Below are positions 1-10,508 of a stretch of DNA of 64,000 nt, in pieces. The stretch is from the NCBI GenBank assembly GCA_001839685.1, contig MLAK01000769.1:1-64000 (forward strand), written 5' to 3'. Each line of letters opens with the position of its first letter. Within the stretch, counting starts at the first letter, position 1. Under the pieces are notes generated by a model, which saw only the letters and a list, made by a program, of their open reading frames with translations, searched no databases and was not told the DNA's origin. This DNA is from Tritrichomonas foetus (lineage: Eukaryota > Parabasalia > Tritrichomonadida > Tritrichomonadidae). A program made the position numbers and the translations under genes.

Positions 1-464
1 TTAATGAAAATAAACGTATTTCCAGGTTGTGTACTTTTGTTTGTATACATCTAGTATAACATAAAATTATAATATCATATAATCTGTTTCACTATCTTTT
101 TTTAACTCTATATATATATCAATATATTGATATAACCAGATTTATACACGAATTCGACAATGAAGCGAAAAATAAAACTGCTATTTATATGGTTAATTTT
201 CACCATGACGATTATCGAAAAGGAAACGCAATCTTTTGGAATTTCCTCAACTGCTTTATCTTCCGCAACGATTTTTTAAAAAGGAAAATAAATCATTTCC
301 ATTATTTTAAGCTAAATAAAATAGTTTTTATAGCTATTATATTTACAATATCTTTTATGTGCGTCGAAAAAAAGTCACAACAAAATCTGGATTACTGAAA
401 AAGTGGAATTTTCAAAAAAATCCGTTAAAAATGTACATCTAAAAAAGATTTAAAATATTTCCAA
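1..464. other. Intergenic region upstream of the DRC11 gene
   Basis: AT-rich spacer with no supportable gene. A 69-codon open stretch at 189-398 is low-complexity and resembles nothing known. A minimal upstream ORF (ATG TAC ATC TAA, 431-442) lies just before the DRC11 start. No TCAYTWY initiator is seen close to the ATG; the leader is A-rich. Confidence 0.5.
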
Positions 465-2753
465 ATGAGTAGCAAAGCCCTCCATACGATGCTTTTAGAA
501 GCTGTTGATCGGCTCCAAGACAACTTGGAAATTGATGCAGCTAGTGGTGAAAACGCCGGAATGGATCCATCGCTTACAATCAGATTAATTTCCGAATATC
601 TGAAAATCTACGAAATGTTGGAAGAATGTTACGATCAAACCATTCAAACTCAAAGAAGACTCAACATACGTGATTTGCTTCTGAAAACCGTCACCAGAAT
701 GCTTGAATTGATATGGAATCTCGAAAGTTGGGAAGGAAACGAATGGTCGAAAATTGCTGAAACTATCATGTCGCAAGCTCAGACAATCGATTTAGAAATC
801 CCCATTCCACGAATCGTTAAAGATGATGAAGGACCAGCATTTACAACGCGTGAAGACCTCATCTTCAAATTCAAGAAGCAATTTGAAGAAGCGCGAATTG
901 CACAAGAAATGACGAAGGCCCCGCCCATGCCACTTGAAGAGGCAGCCTTGATTGTTCAAAGGGCAGAAAGAGCACGACACGCGCGTCATGAAACGTTGAT
1001 GAAACTTGGCGTCCAGAAGCAGCAGGATCAAATGAGTAGACAAGCAAAGCTCTCTGATCGTGAAAAAAGTGCAAACATCATCAAAACATTTATGAGGAAA
1101 TATGGAACAAGAAGGAAAGAAGAAGAAATGAGAGAAGCTGAGCAAGTTTTAATTGGCATGAAACCAGAGGTAATTCCACCAGATGCAGCAGAAAAAGTGG
1201 AAAGAACAATGAAAAGAAGAAAAGAAGAAGAAAGAAAAAGAAGACAAGAATTGGAAGCTGCTGAAGCTGTAACCAAGACATGGCTTGATGATAATCGTGC
1301 TGTTGATCTTCGTAGAAAACTCGATGAACTATGTGCCGAGTTTTATAACGAAACTAAATTGAATACAGGAAAAGCACCTAATATTAAAGCAAAAATTAAT
1401 GTAACTAAAATGCTCCTCGAAAAAGCTGAATGGCTCCCAGAACCAGAGCTAGAAGAATATTACAGAAAACTCGAAGAGAAAAAACCAAGAAAGAAAACTG
1501 ATGAACCAAAACAAGCTCCAAAAGCTCAGCCATCTGGAAATAAGAAAAAAGTTGAAATTATAGTTCCAGAAGATGTTAAAGAATTACAAGAATCTGTTGC
1601 AACTTTTAATTCTCTTTGGGTGAAAGAAGATAAACCAAATGAAGCTTCAGATGACTTTGACGTCGAACTTGTTCGAAAAGAAATGTGGACTTCAATGCTT
1701 CCAGATATCGCAGTTTCGATTGAAGCCAAATTAAAGCGTGAATTAAAGAATCTTAAAGTCCTTGAAATGAGAAGGTGTAGAAAGGCCAAAGCTCCTCGCC
1801 AAAAGAAGAAGAAGCAAAAGAGAGTTAGAGATCCATTAAAAATGTCAGATGAAGAAATTTTGGCACAATTAGTCGGACTTGGAATCGCTTGTAGTAATCC
1901 AACAACGACATTTAAAGACTTTGTTGGTCGATATGATTTTTGTACGCCAGTTGAATATGAAGATCCAAGTCCTGAAAAGGGTCCTTCATATGGTTCTATT
2001 CGTTCACAAATGATAATTGAAAGTGTTTTACCATTTGCCTGCCAAAGAGATACTTTACAAGGTGTTCCTAAGGGTGTTTTAGTATGTGGTAATAAAGGTA
2101 CAGGTAAAACCACTCTTGCTTTAGCCGCAATTAATGCATTAGGTGCAACATTTTTGAACTTTTCCCCACAGGTATTAGTTGGTAAAGAAACTCCATCACC
2201 AAGAATCCTTGTATTGATGTTGATTAGAGCCGCTAAAACCTTAGCACCAAGTGTTATCTTAATCGATGATATTGACCGTATGTTTGGTTCAAGAAAAAGA
2301 TCAGACGCATCTAAAAAGTTCAAAGCACAATTACGTAGAAATGTTAGGAAGTTAAAACCGAGGGATAGAGTTTTATTGATTGGTACAACATCGTTCAATG
2401 TTTTACCTAAAGCATGTACTTCATTGTTTAGTAAAATGATAGTTATTCCAAAGCCAAACTTTTCAACAAGAGTCATGTTGTGGAATCATTGGCTTGCTAA
2501 GAAGAATTTGAACATTCCTTCTATTTCTGTAAACTCGTTAGCTTTTACAAGCAAAGGCTATACAGCTGCATCAATTGCAAGATGCTGCATTAAAGCAGAC
2601 AGCATTAGAGCATCTAGAACTGAACCAAATGAACCTTTAACTGATCTTGAAATTGTCATGCTTCTTGGTGATGCTCCTGAAGATGAAAGTAAGCCACAAC
2701 AAACATTTTCTTTCCCAATCAATGTTCCACAACCTTATCCAACTAAGAAGTAA
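465..2753 (+). CDS. DRC11: Dynein regulatory complex subunit 11 (IQ motif and AAA domain protein, IQCA1-like)
   Basis: The 762-residue protein matches DRC11/IQCA1 (FAP82), a subunit of the nexin-dynein regulatory complex that links outer doublets in the flagellar axoneme. Seen in the sequence: a helical N-terminal half, two IQ-like basic helices at about residues 158-180 and 199-220 (the second followed by the family motif LIGM), a long charged Lys/Glu coiled coil, a Lys-rich linker near 435-450, and a C-terminal AAA+ domain with Walker A GNKGTGKT (about 542-549) and Walker B ILIDDID (about 597-603). Length fits the family (about 800 residues). The ATG at 465 is the first in frame. The TAA stop runs into TAAA. 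Trichomonads are multiflagellate, so an axonemal role fits. Confidence 0.85.
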   Translation: MSSKALHTMLLEAVDRLQDNLEIDAASGENAGMDPSLTIRLISEYLKIYEMLEECYDQTIQTQRRLNIRDLLLKTVTRMLELIWNLESWEGNEWSKIAETIMSQAQTIDLEIPIPRIVKDDEGPAFTTREDLIFKFKKQFEEARIAQEMTKAPPMPLEEAALIVQRAERARHARHETLMKLGVQKQQDQMSRQAKLSDREKSANIIKTFMRKYGTRRKEEEMREAEQVLIGMKPEVIPPDAAEKVERTMKRRKEEERKRRQELEAAEAVTKTWLDDNRAVDLRRKLDELCAEFYNETKLNTGKAPNIKAKINVTKMLLEKAEWLPEPELEEYYRKLEEKKPRKKTDEPKQAPKAQPSGNKKKVEIIVPEDVKELQESVATFNSLWVKEDKPNEASDDFDVELVRKEMWTSMLPDIAVSIEAKLKRELKNLKVLEMRRCRKAKAPRQKKKKQKRVRDPLKMSDEEILAQLVGLGIACSNPTTTFKDFVGRYDFCTPVEYEDPSPEKGPSYGSIRSQMIIESVLPFACQRDTLQGVPKGVLVCGNKGTGKTTLALAAINALGATFLNFSPQVLVGKETPSPRILVLMLIRAAKTLAPSVILIDDIDRMFGSRKRSDASKKFKAQLRRNVRKLKPRDRVLLIGTTSFNVLPKACTSLFSKMIVIPKPNFSTRVMLWNHWLAKKNLNIPSISVNSLAFTSKGYTAASIARCCIKADSIRASRTEPNEPLTDLEIVMLLGDAPEDESKPQQTFSFPINVPQPYPTKK

Positions 2754-3013
2754 AAACAAATATTATTGAGAATTTTTTTAGAAATTTTTATAAATTTTAT
2801 TCAAGAATTGTGATTTTTAGACTAATTGCTCATTCGTTAAAACAATTGTTTCATAACTCATACACTTATCGAAAACTATTTCAAGAAAACTTTGGAAATC
2901 TTATTACACCAATAATATAAAAAAATTAAAATCAATTTAGTAGCTATTTTTTATTTAGTACTTAATTAACAACAATATTAGAATGAACAAAGAGAAAATT
3001 ATTTCAGAGAATT

Positions 3014-4921
3014 TCATATTTCTCGAATTGGTTGGAAAGCATTCTCTGCTTGATGATTTTGTTTCTCAATTTTCACTGTTTTTATCACATATATAATTGA
3101 TATTATATGTAGATAAATTGGAATCAATGTAATTAAGGGACTTGTAAGAGAATATAAAGGACCAAAAAAGAAAGTTAGCTCGTAAATTGTATAAATCCAT
3201 CCAAAAGCAAACAAAATATAAATTACAATATCAAATATAAAAACTTTTGATAATCCTTTTGTTGCTTCTACTGAAGAAATAAATAGGATTATGGGGAATA
3301 AAGAAAAAATGATGAAATGTACTGCAAATCTCATTCCATAAAATGTGAAAATATTCTTTCCAACTGAAAAATATCCCCAAACCCATAAAAATGAAATTGA
3401 ACCATTAATATCAAAGAAAGAAATCGGTAAACAAATCGTCCAAATCATTGCCAAAAACAAAGAAATCTTAATCAATTTTGTTGCACGCTGAAAACGTGAC
3501 TTGACTGCAAGAAAACCACCAAAAATGGAAAATAACCATTGGCTTTGATTTAATCTTCCATTTATCCATTTGTTGAATGGTTCTCCGACGTTTACAAAGT
3601 TTATAGGAATTGTCATAACCAATGAAAAAATATATAAAATAGAAAAAAGAAAAATCCACATTCCTGAAGAGTCTGCATTATATGGTGTTTCAGAATATCC
3701 AGTTGCTGTGTTTGCATTTGTAAAGTTTACACTACCTGACCAATCCCCTGAAATAGTGATAGAATGAATATTAGAGTTCAATGACATTGGATAAGAACAT
3801 AGCTGAATACCATTATCAATAAATGAGCAATCTAGTTTCGCAGAAACTGCACCACTTGCAACCAAATTTAAATCATATTTATCACTAAATACTAAAACTC
3901 GTAATTCTGTATCTTTTTCATAAAATACATCAATATTGCTAGTTTGATCAATTGGTACAGGATTAGTTATAGCGCCAAAAGGTTTCTTGGAAAGGTCTAT
4001 TTGATGATAAGCAGCTCGATGATTATCAAAAGTGATCAAACCAACTTCATTTTTCTTAAATAAAGGTGTTCCAACAACTTCAAGGGTATCACCATGATGG
4101 TAAAATTGTGGAGAATCTGGATGAAGATGTCCAGATAAATAAAAACGAACATTTTTTGAACGGAGCAATATTTCGTTCAAAACAATATCTTTGGTAGTTG
4201 CATAAGTGGGGTACCAATGAAGAACAGGATGATGTGCAGTCAAAATTGTATAGTGTGATGAACTAGTTTGTAAATGTTTGACAAGCTTCTCACGATATTC
4301 ACTAGAAGGATAAACCCAGTTCATCATTTCATTTGGTGGTGTTGGAAATTCATAAGGATTTGTTGAAATTATTGTGATTTCAGATGGGTCTGGTTCAAAT
4401 GTGTGAAAATTAAACTCATAGGTGGATTCATTGTATATTCTATCATTAGCATAATGTTTTTCTGAATAAAAAGATTCAATGTTATATACATCATGATTTC
4501 CAGCTGCGAAAACAAGCTTATTCGAATTCTTCAAATTTAATTCATCAATCATTTTATCAAAAAGGAGCCAATCATCTTCAACCATTTTAACATTAGGCCT
4601 AAATGATGAGGTATTAATAGAATTATCAGTGATGTCGCCTGAAATGATAATTTTTTGTGGTTTCAAAATTTGAGTTGCTTCACTTAATCTTGAGTAAATA
4701 GTTTCATAGGAATTTGGCTTAGATGAACTAATATGAAGATCAGTCACATGCATGAGCCAGAAAGGCTTCTTCGAGCTATTCCATTTAGATTCTGTAGAAA
4801 AAGAAAAAAAATCTTTTGTTGTTTGGGGAATTTTTATTGGAATGATACCAATGAAAAGTATCGAAAGTATAATTAGCCAAACATACTGGGAAAGAAGATA
4901 AGGGAAAATTAAAATTCCCAT
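3014..4921 (-). CDS. TMEM62-like membrane-bound calcineurin-type phosphoesterase
   Basis: A 635-residue membrane protein with an N-terminal hydrophobic anchor (about residues 8-30), then a calcineurin-like metallophosphoesterase domain showing the whole metal-site series: TDLH (60-63), GD (95-96), GNHD (141-144), paired His at 230-231 and GHLH (264-267). A beta-rich section follows, and from about residue 425 there are five or more hydrophobic segments. That order (anchor, phosphoesterase, C-terminal membrane helices) is that of the TMEM62 family, whose substrate is not firmly established. The catalytic domain probably faces the lumen or outside (inference from anchor topology). It converges tail-to-tail with DRC11. 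Confidence 0.75.
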   Translation of the reverse strand: MGILIFPYLLSQYVWLIILSILFIGIIPIKIPQTTKDFFSFSTESKWNSSKKPFWLMHVTDLHISSSKPNSYETIYSRLSEATQILKPQKIIISGDITDNSINTSSFRPNVKMVEDDWLLFDKMIDELNLKNSNKLVFAAGNHDVYNIESFYSEKHYANDRIYNESTYEFNFHTFEPDPSEITIISTNPYEFPTPPNEMMNWVYPSSEYREKLVKHLQTSSSHYTILTAHHPVLHWYPTYATTKDIVLNEILLRSKNVRFYLSGHLHPDSPQFYHHGDTLEVVGTPLFKKNEVGLITFDNHRAAYHQIDLSKKPFGAITNPVPIDQTSNIDVFYEKDTELRVLVFSDKYDLNLVASGAVSAKLDCSFIDNGIQLCSYPMSLNSNIHSITISGDWSGSVNFTNANTATGYSETPYNADSSGMWIFLFSILYIFSLVMTIPINFVNVGEPFNKWINGRLNQSQWLFSIFGGFLAVKSRFQRATKLIKISLFLAMIWTICLPISFFDINGSISFLWVWGYFSVGKNIFTFYGMRFAVHFIIFSLFPIILFISSVEATKGLSKVFIFDIVIYILFAFGWIYTIYELTFFFGPLYSLTSPLITLIPIYLHIISIIYVIKTVKIEKQNHQAENAFQPIREI

Positions 4922-5154
4922 TAAGAAAATTAAATAATGTATTCAATATATTTCAGGTGATATTTGGTTTTTTATATCAACAATGTTAAACCAAATAATG
5001 TGTGAAAAAGTTTCTCTATAGTCTTACAAAAAATGCTAATAAAAATGCATATTATTGAATTGAATTGAAAGAATTTTTTATGAATTTTTTCATAATATTG
5101 TAGAATTTGCTTGAAATTTTTCTGAGGAGAACGTTTTCATCATAACGGGTTTCG

Positions 5155-7998
5155 ATGAAGAAAAACCCAAATGCGCTGAAATTCAATGTCTCAAAGAAAT
5201 TGTCTCAGCTCATGAAGGTTATCCAAGTCTTTAGCGCCCAGATAGCAGACAAGAAATATCAATGCGATATTCTATATCAAAAGTATGATCCGCTAATTCT
5301 AGAATATCTTGATTCATATTGTAAGGAGGCATCTGGAATGGATAAAAAATTGAATGAAGAAAGAGAAAACCTTGAAAAAGAAATAGAAAATTTATATTCA
5401 CGAAAAGTCGAAGAAATGAAAAGTGAACTGGAAAGTTATTCAAATGAGGCAACAAAACATATAACTGGATTTTCTGAAAAAGTTGAAAAAGATTTAGAAA
5501 AAATGAAACTTGAGCTTGATGAAATGATTGAAAATATGCAAGTTTCAATAAAAAAGTTCGATCAAGAAACAGAAAATGTAAAAACAAAAGCAGAAAAACA
5601 AATCAAACAAAACCAAGAAAAATTTAAAATCGAACTTGAAGATCACAATAAAGAGGCTCAAAAACGAATCGAAAAAATTAAAGAAGATTCTCAAATTAAA
5701 TTGAAAAAAATGGAAGAAGCTCATAAAGAAGAATTAGAACAGACAAAAAATTCATTCACTCAAAATACTGATAAAAAATCAATGATTTCTCGAATATCTA
5801 AACTCAAAGAAAAAACTGAAGGAATTAAAAATTATTTGAATGAAATTAAGACAAATGTAAATCAACTTTTAGAAAACCAAAATTCAAAATTTAAAGAAGA
5901 TCGTGAAGATTTACATCAAGTTCTCAAAGATATAAATGAAGTTAAAAGTTCAATGGAAAAGGATCGAATTGAAACAAAAGAAACAATAGAAAAAATGAAT
6001 ATAGAACATCAAAATGAAATTGAAAAATTAAATCAGCAACAAAGTGATAAGCAAAAAGAAACTGAAGAAAAAATTGAACAATTAAGGAAAGAAAAAGACT
6101 TAAAAATTGGAGAACTAAAATCAGATTTTGAAAAGAAAAAAGTTGAAATTCAATCATCATTAAATGGACTAGATGAAGATCTAAAAAAGTTAATGGATCA
6201 ACATTCCAAAGAAATTGAGCAACTTCGTGAAAAACATGACAATGCACAAAAAAATGCAACAAATTCCCAAGCACAGAAACATAAAGAAATTTTAGCAGTA
6301 TCTGATGAAATTCAACGAGATGTCCAAAAGTATAAAGAATCTTTAGAAAAATTAGTCACATCACATCAAAGTGAATTAGAAAACACACATCAAAAATATT
6401 CTTGTGAAATTGATGAAGAAAATAATTATTTTCAAAAACAGAAAAATGAAATCGAAAATGAATTAGCATTAAATACCGAAGGTGGATCAAAAGAAACACA
6501 AAATGCGCGTGAATTGAATAATAAACTTCATAATGAATTAAGTCAATTAAAGAATCAAAATTCAAATGAAATTTCAAATCTGAAAGAAAAATTGGAGAAT
6601 GAAAAGAATGAAGTCATACAAAAAATCAAAGATGAAGAAAAATCAACTACCACTAAGCATGAAAGTGATTTACAAATCATTAAAGATCAGAATAAAGAGA
6701 CAATTAGTAAACTTCATAATTTGCATGATTTGGAATTAAAAAATTTTGATAATAAATGCGAAGAAGAACGAATTAAAGAATTAGAAAAAATAACAGTTGA
6801 TGTAGATTTGATCGAAAAAATGAAAAATGAATATGAAAACAAATTGAGTGAACTCAGAGGCAAACTTGAAGGAATTGTTATAAATGAAGAAGCATCTTCA
6901 AAATTTAAAGAATTCGATGTAATTGCAAAACAACTACAAAGGCAACTTTCAGATGTTGAAGAACTCGTTAAAACTCAAAGGAAAACTATTATTGATGAAT
7001 GGGACAGCCGTGATAAACACGAATATGAAATTCATATGAAGAAAATGAAAGAATTATCAGATGAAAATCCAGACTTAGTCAAAATTGAAGAACTAAAAAA
7101 AGAAATTGAAGAAAGGAAAATAGTTGTTGAAAATGAAATTCAGGAAAAAGAGAAAAATTTAAATGATTTCAAAAATGCTCAAAATGAAGAAATGAAAAAA
7201 ATTATACATGATCGAGATACTTCAAGGGATACAACAAAAATTGACAACTTAAAAAATGAACTTCAAAAAGTTACGGAAAATTCCAAAGAAGAAATTGGAA
7301 ATATTAACAAAAAAGGAAATCAAGAAATTTCTTCATTGAAAGAAAAAATTGATGAAGAAATCCAAAAACAGAAAGAATCAATGAAATCACTGAAAACTGA
7401 AGTATTTCAATTGAAAAAACAAAATGATAAAGACAAAATGGATATTGAAAATGCTATTGAACAAATGAAATCTCAACAAAGTGAAAAAATTGAAGAAGTT
7501 CATAAATTAACGAATTTATCAATCGAAAAATTAAAGAAATCTCATGCTGATGCTCTTGAAAAAGTTCGAGTTGATATGGAAGAACTTAAAAAAGCTACAA
7601 TTGAAATTAATAAAGTTTTTCAAAAGCAATTCACTGATGCACGAAATTCATATGAAAGTCAAATAGTTGAATTTGAAAGAAAAACTAGAGAAACGTTCGA
7701 GAAAAAGAAAAAAGAATGGGAAGGAATGAGAGGATTTTATAATGAAAAAATTGAAGTAATGGAAAAATCTTTAAATGACGCAATTGCTCAATTTGAAAAA
7801 AGACCTCCAAGGCAAGAAGAAGCTACTCAAATAGAAAGATTACTTGCTATTAAAAAGACTAAGGAAATGCAATTCAATAATGGGAAAGAAATGTTTATTT
7901 ATTATAAAAAGATGTTTGTTAAACAAGAAAAAGAATATAATCAACGTTTTGGCCATGGTCCAAAAGTTGGTGTTTTGAACCCAGTTTCAAAAACATAG
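5155..7998 (+). CDS. Long coiled-coil protein with a FAM184-like N-terminus
   Basis: Of 947 residues, almost everything after residue 60 is uninterrupted heptad-rich coiled coil dominated by Lys, Glu, Asn and Gln. The globular N-terminus contains SKKLSQLMKVIQVFSAQI (about residues 12-29), which resembles the start of the FAM184A/B family (SKKIAQLTKVIYAL in the human protein as I remember it). The function of FAM184 is poorly known. A structural role at the cytoskeleton is plausible, but the sequence does not show it. Codon use is strongly A-rich, as expected for Lys/Asn/Glu. The ATG at 5155 follows TTTTCATCAT about 17 nt upstream, which may be a degenerate initiator. Confidence 0.6.
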   Translation: MKKNPNALKFNVSKKLSQLMKVIQVFSAQIADKKYQCDILYQKYDPLILEYLDSYCKEASGMDKKLNEERENLEKEIENLYSRKVEEMKSELESYSNEATKHITGFSEKVEKDLEKMKLELDEMIENMQVSIKKFDQETENVKTKAEKQIKQNQEKFKIELEDHNKEAQKRIEKIKEDSQIKLKKMEEAHKEELEQTKNSFTQNTDKKSMISRISKLKEKTEGIKNYLNEIKTNVNQLLENQNSKFKEDREDLHQVLKDINEVKSSMEKDRIETKETIEKMNIEHQNEIEKLNQQQSDKQKETEEKIEQLRKEKDLKIGELKSDFEKKKVEIQSSLNGLDEDLKKLMDQHSKEIEQLREKHDNAQKNATNSQAQKHKEILAVSDEIQRDVQKYKESLEKLVTSHQSELENTHQKYSCEIDEENNYFQKQKNEIENELALNTEGGSKETQNARELNNKLHNELSQLKNQNSNEISNLKEKLENEKNEVIQKIKDEEKSTTTKHESDLQIIKDQNKETISKLHNLHDLELKNFDNKCEEERIKELEKITVDVDLIEKMKNEYENKLSELRGKLEGIVINEEASSKFKEFDVIAKQLQRQLSDVEELVKTQRKTIIDEWDSRDKHEYEIHMKKMKELSDENPDLVKIEELKKEIEERKIVVENEIQEKEKNLNDFKNAQNEEMKKIIHDRDTSRDTTKIDNLKNELQKVTENSKEEIGNINKKGNQEISSLKEKIDEEIQKQKESMKSLKTEVFQLKKQNDKDKMDIENAIEQMKSQQSEKIEEVHKLTNLSIEKLKKSHADALEKVRVDMEELKKATIEINKVFQKQFTDARNSYESQIVEFERKTRETFEKKKKEWEGMRGFYNEKIEVMEKSLNDAIAQFEKRPPRQEEATQIERLLAIKKTKEMQFNNGKEMFIYYKKMFVKQEKEYNQRFGHGPKVGVLNPVSKT

Positions 7999-8181
7999 AT
8001 TACTATTAATCATGTATTATTTTGTATAGTAAATGTTTGTAAGTTTTTATAATTTATTTTATGATTATCTCTATTCACTTTTCTAATTTTATTTATCATT
8101 GAGAAAATTTATTAATTCTTATAGAAAGATCTTGAAAATGTGTGTTGATTTTAGTGATGATGTAAATCTTTTGAATTTTTT

Positions 8182-9285
8182 TTACAGAAATTCTAAATCA
8201 TCAATTTTGATTTCTGATTTAAGTGTGCCAATTGTGTAGGCAATGTTTTCGGTTTCCTGTGGAAGAGTTTCAACGTTGCCATAATGAAGCCAGTTATCAA
8301 TCCATGGGATGGGATTTTCCTTGATCTCTTCGACGATTGGCTCAAGATCGATAGCAGCCATTCTCTGATAAAGAATATGCTTGAGATATTCAACGAGAAT
8401 TGGTTCATTCAATCCAAGCATTGCTTCATCTTTAAAGAGATAAGAAGCCCACTCCTTCTCTTCTTCAAATGCGACACGATACATTTCTCTAATAGTTTCA
8501 ATATTCCTGTTCCATAGCTCAACAAAGCCTTCATTTTCATTCGATTGAAGAATCTTTAGAAGATACTGAGAAAGAATGAGATGTTGACATTCATCAGTTG
8601 CGATGAGCTTAATGATTGATGCATTTCCAACCATTAATTTATTTTCACCGAATGCAAAAGAGCATGCGAAAGAAACGTAGAAACGAATTCCTTCAAGAAT
8701 GTTCACATTTACAAGTGCAAGAAGAATTCTTTCTTTGAGGAAATCAAGATCTTCTCCAACCATTGGATTGGTATTTCTTCGAACAGCGTATTCATTTGTA
8801 GCTTCTTCAAGTTCATCATAGTAGCGGATGCATGTTTGTGATCGTTTGATAATAAACTCATTCACGAGAATGTCATCAAAAACTGGACTTGGATTATCAA
8901 AAATCCCCTGAATGATATGGGAATAGCTTCTGCTATGAAGAACTTCAAAAGTGTCCCACCATGCAAGACATTCTTCAAATTCTGGGTTTGTAACTACACG
9001 TCCAACAGTCATCATCAATGATCGACCCATAACAGAATCCAACAATGTTTGATATTTCAGATTACTCACAAAAACATGTTGGAGACCTGGAGAAAGTGTT
9101 TGATAGTCTGTTCTGTCTTTACTCATGTTGACTTCTTCAGGAGACCAGAAAAGACCACGCATCACTTTGGCTCGTTCATTGAAAAAAGGGTATTTCTGGA
9201 TGTCGTATCTTTGAACGTTTCTATTCTTTCCCATAAAGATTGGTTCGTTTTTGTAGTCAGAAGGGTCCTTTGTGTAAAGCTGCAT
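8182..9285 (-). CDS. nrdB: Class Ia ribonucleotide reductase, small (radical) subunit, bacterial type
   Basis: The 367-residue protein is an R2 subunit that supplies the tyrosyl radical for reducing ribonucleotides to deoxyribonucleotides. All functional residues are in place: metal ligands D83, E114, H117, E198, E232 and H235, and the radical Tyr Y121 in EVLHSRSYSHII; these map onto D84, E115, H118, E204, E238, H241 and Y122 of E. coli NrdB. The C-terminus (KIDDLEFL) copies the short tail by which bacterial R2 docks on R1. Overall wording (SNLKYQTLLDS, FYVSFACSFAFGE, NPIPWI) is that of enterobacterial/phage NrdB rather than animal or fungal R2, which suggests lateral transfer. Flanking genes are eukaryotic, so contamination is unlikely. 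No R1 gene lies in the window. Confidence 0.93.
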   Translation of the reverse strand: MQLYTKDPSDYKNEPIFMGKNRNVQRYDIQKYPFFNERAKVMRGLFWSPEEVNMSKDRTDYQTLSPGLQHVFVSNLKYQTLLDSVMGRSLMMTVGRVVTNPEFEECLAWWDTFEVLHSRSYSHIIQGIFDNPSPVFDDILVNEFIIKRSQTCIRYYDELEEATNEYAVRRNTNPMVGEDLDFLKERILLALVNVNILEGIRFYVSFACSFAFGENKLMVGNASIIKLIATDECQHLILSQYLLKILQSNENEGFVELWNRNIETIREMYRVAFEEEKEWASYLFKDEAMLGLNEPILVEYLKHILYQRMAAIDLEPIVEEIKENPIPWIDNWLHYGNVETLPQETENIAYTIGTLKSEIKIDDLEFL

Positions 9286-9304
9286 TGCTTGAAAGTGGAG
9301 TGAT

Positions 9305-9311
9305 GAAATGA
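9305..9311 (-). promoter_or_regulatory. Inr-like element of nrdB
   Basis: On the minus strand this reads TCATTTC, matching the trichomonad initiator TCAYTWY. The A at 9309 would give a leader of about 24 nt. A second, weaker TCACTCC overlaps just downstream (9297-9303). Predicted from the motif and its distance only. Confidence 0.45.
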
Positions 9312-10470
9312 ACCATCATCTGGACAAATTTATATTCAAAGGAAAAGTGAAGCGCGCTTCTAGTCTATCAGAAAATTGAATTCATCTTTCAAAATATTTG
9401 AATAACCTCAATGAATATTTTGATTTTGTGAAGTAAACATATCTGATATTTTTGAAAAACTCTTAAACAATAATCCATTCGATGTAATTGGCACAATGTG
9501 TATTGTTCGGATATCAAAGTATAAATATGTTCAGGCACCTGATAAATTTGGAAAAAAACATAAGATAATCTCAATTTTGCTTTGTATGAAAAATGATCAA
9601 CCCAAATGAAGTGAGCGGGCCGCCTAGTGAAATTAATAGCGTTTTTTCATATAGTATAGTATATGAGTGCTAACATAGAAAATAATAAAATATATCATAA
9701 TAATCAATATGGAAACTAATCTCTACCAAAATAATAATTTGGAAATTATGATGATAAATTCAAAATTATTATATCTTAATGATTATAACTCTTATATATG
9801 ATGTAGAATACGTCAAATATGATACTCATAAATTTCGTCCAAATATAATATAAAAATATTAATTAGATTATCATAAACAACGTTCATGGAGATTTAAGCT
9901 TTTTATTTAACGAATTTTGTAGATGATGATGGAATTATATCATAAATAAAATAACTTGAAAAAGGAATTTTTTCCTATTATAATTTAATAATTCCTTCTC
10001 ATAATTAAATGCTTATTAGATGCTATTTACTAGATAGTATATGTCAATGTGATAGGAGCAGTTTCACGAATTTTAAAAATTAAAATTGTCTCAAAAATTA
10101 ATGATTTTATGAAGGTACTCATATGCTATTATAGCTTTGTTATACGATAAATATAGTATAATAGAAGATAATTTTCAGTTTAAATCCAAAATTTCGAAAA
10201 TAAGCGTGTTTTTTATTCATATTATGCAAAATTTTTGAAACCTACAGTTTGAAGTTGTCTTTTCATGTAATATCTCTTATTGTTCTTCTCATGAAGCAAA
10301 AAGTAGGATAATTACGACAAAGATGAGTAACTTACATCGACTTCAAACAAGTCAGATTGGTTATCAATTTTGAAGGACCTTTCATTTTTCAATAATGAAA
10401 AGAAAGTTATGAATATATGACTGAATAATGATTGAAATTGATGTACTTGTCCAATTTTTGAATGCGCTTT
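9312..10470. other. Divergent intergenic region between nrdB and the Rab gene
   Basis: About 1.2 kb of AT-rich DNA with no supportable coding or RNA gene. The open stretches at 9389-9574 and 10382-10579 have no protein-like composition, and the second runs antisense into Rab. A short GC-rich island (GCGGGCCGCC, near 9616) stands out but matches no element I know. It must hold both promoters. Confidence 0.5.
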
Positions 10471-10477
10471 TCACTTT
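10471..10477 (+). promoter_or_regulatory. Inr-like element of the Rab gene
   Basis: TCACTTT matches TCAYTWY; the A at 10473 would give a 36-nt leader before the ATG at 10509. This is long for a trichomonad, so confidence is modest. Confidence 0.35.
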
Positions 10478-10508
10478 TAAATACTTTATTTCTCCAAAAT
10501 AATCAAAA

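Noticed and set aside
189..398. 69-codon open frame before DRC11
   Set aside because: Low complexity, no motif, no homologue in mind; expected by chance in AT-rich DNA.
1526..2476. 316-codon frame antisense to DRC11
   Set aside because: Mirrors the codon pattern of the real AAA+ gene on the plus strand; no domain of its own.
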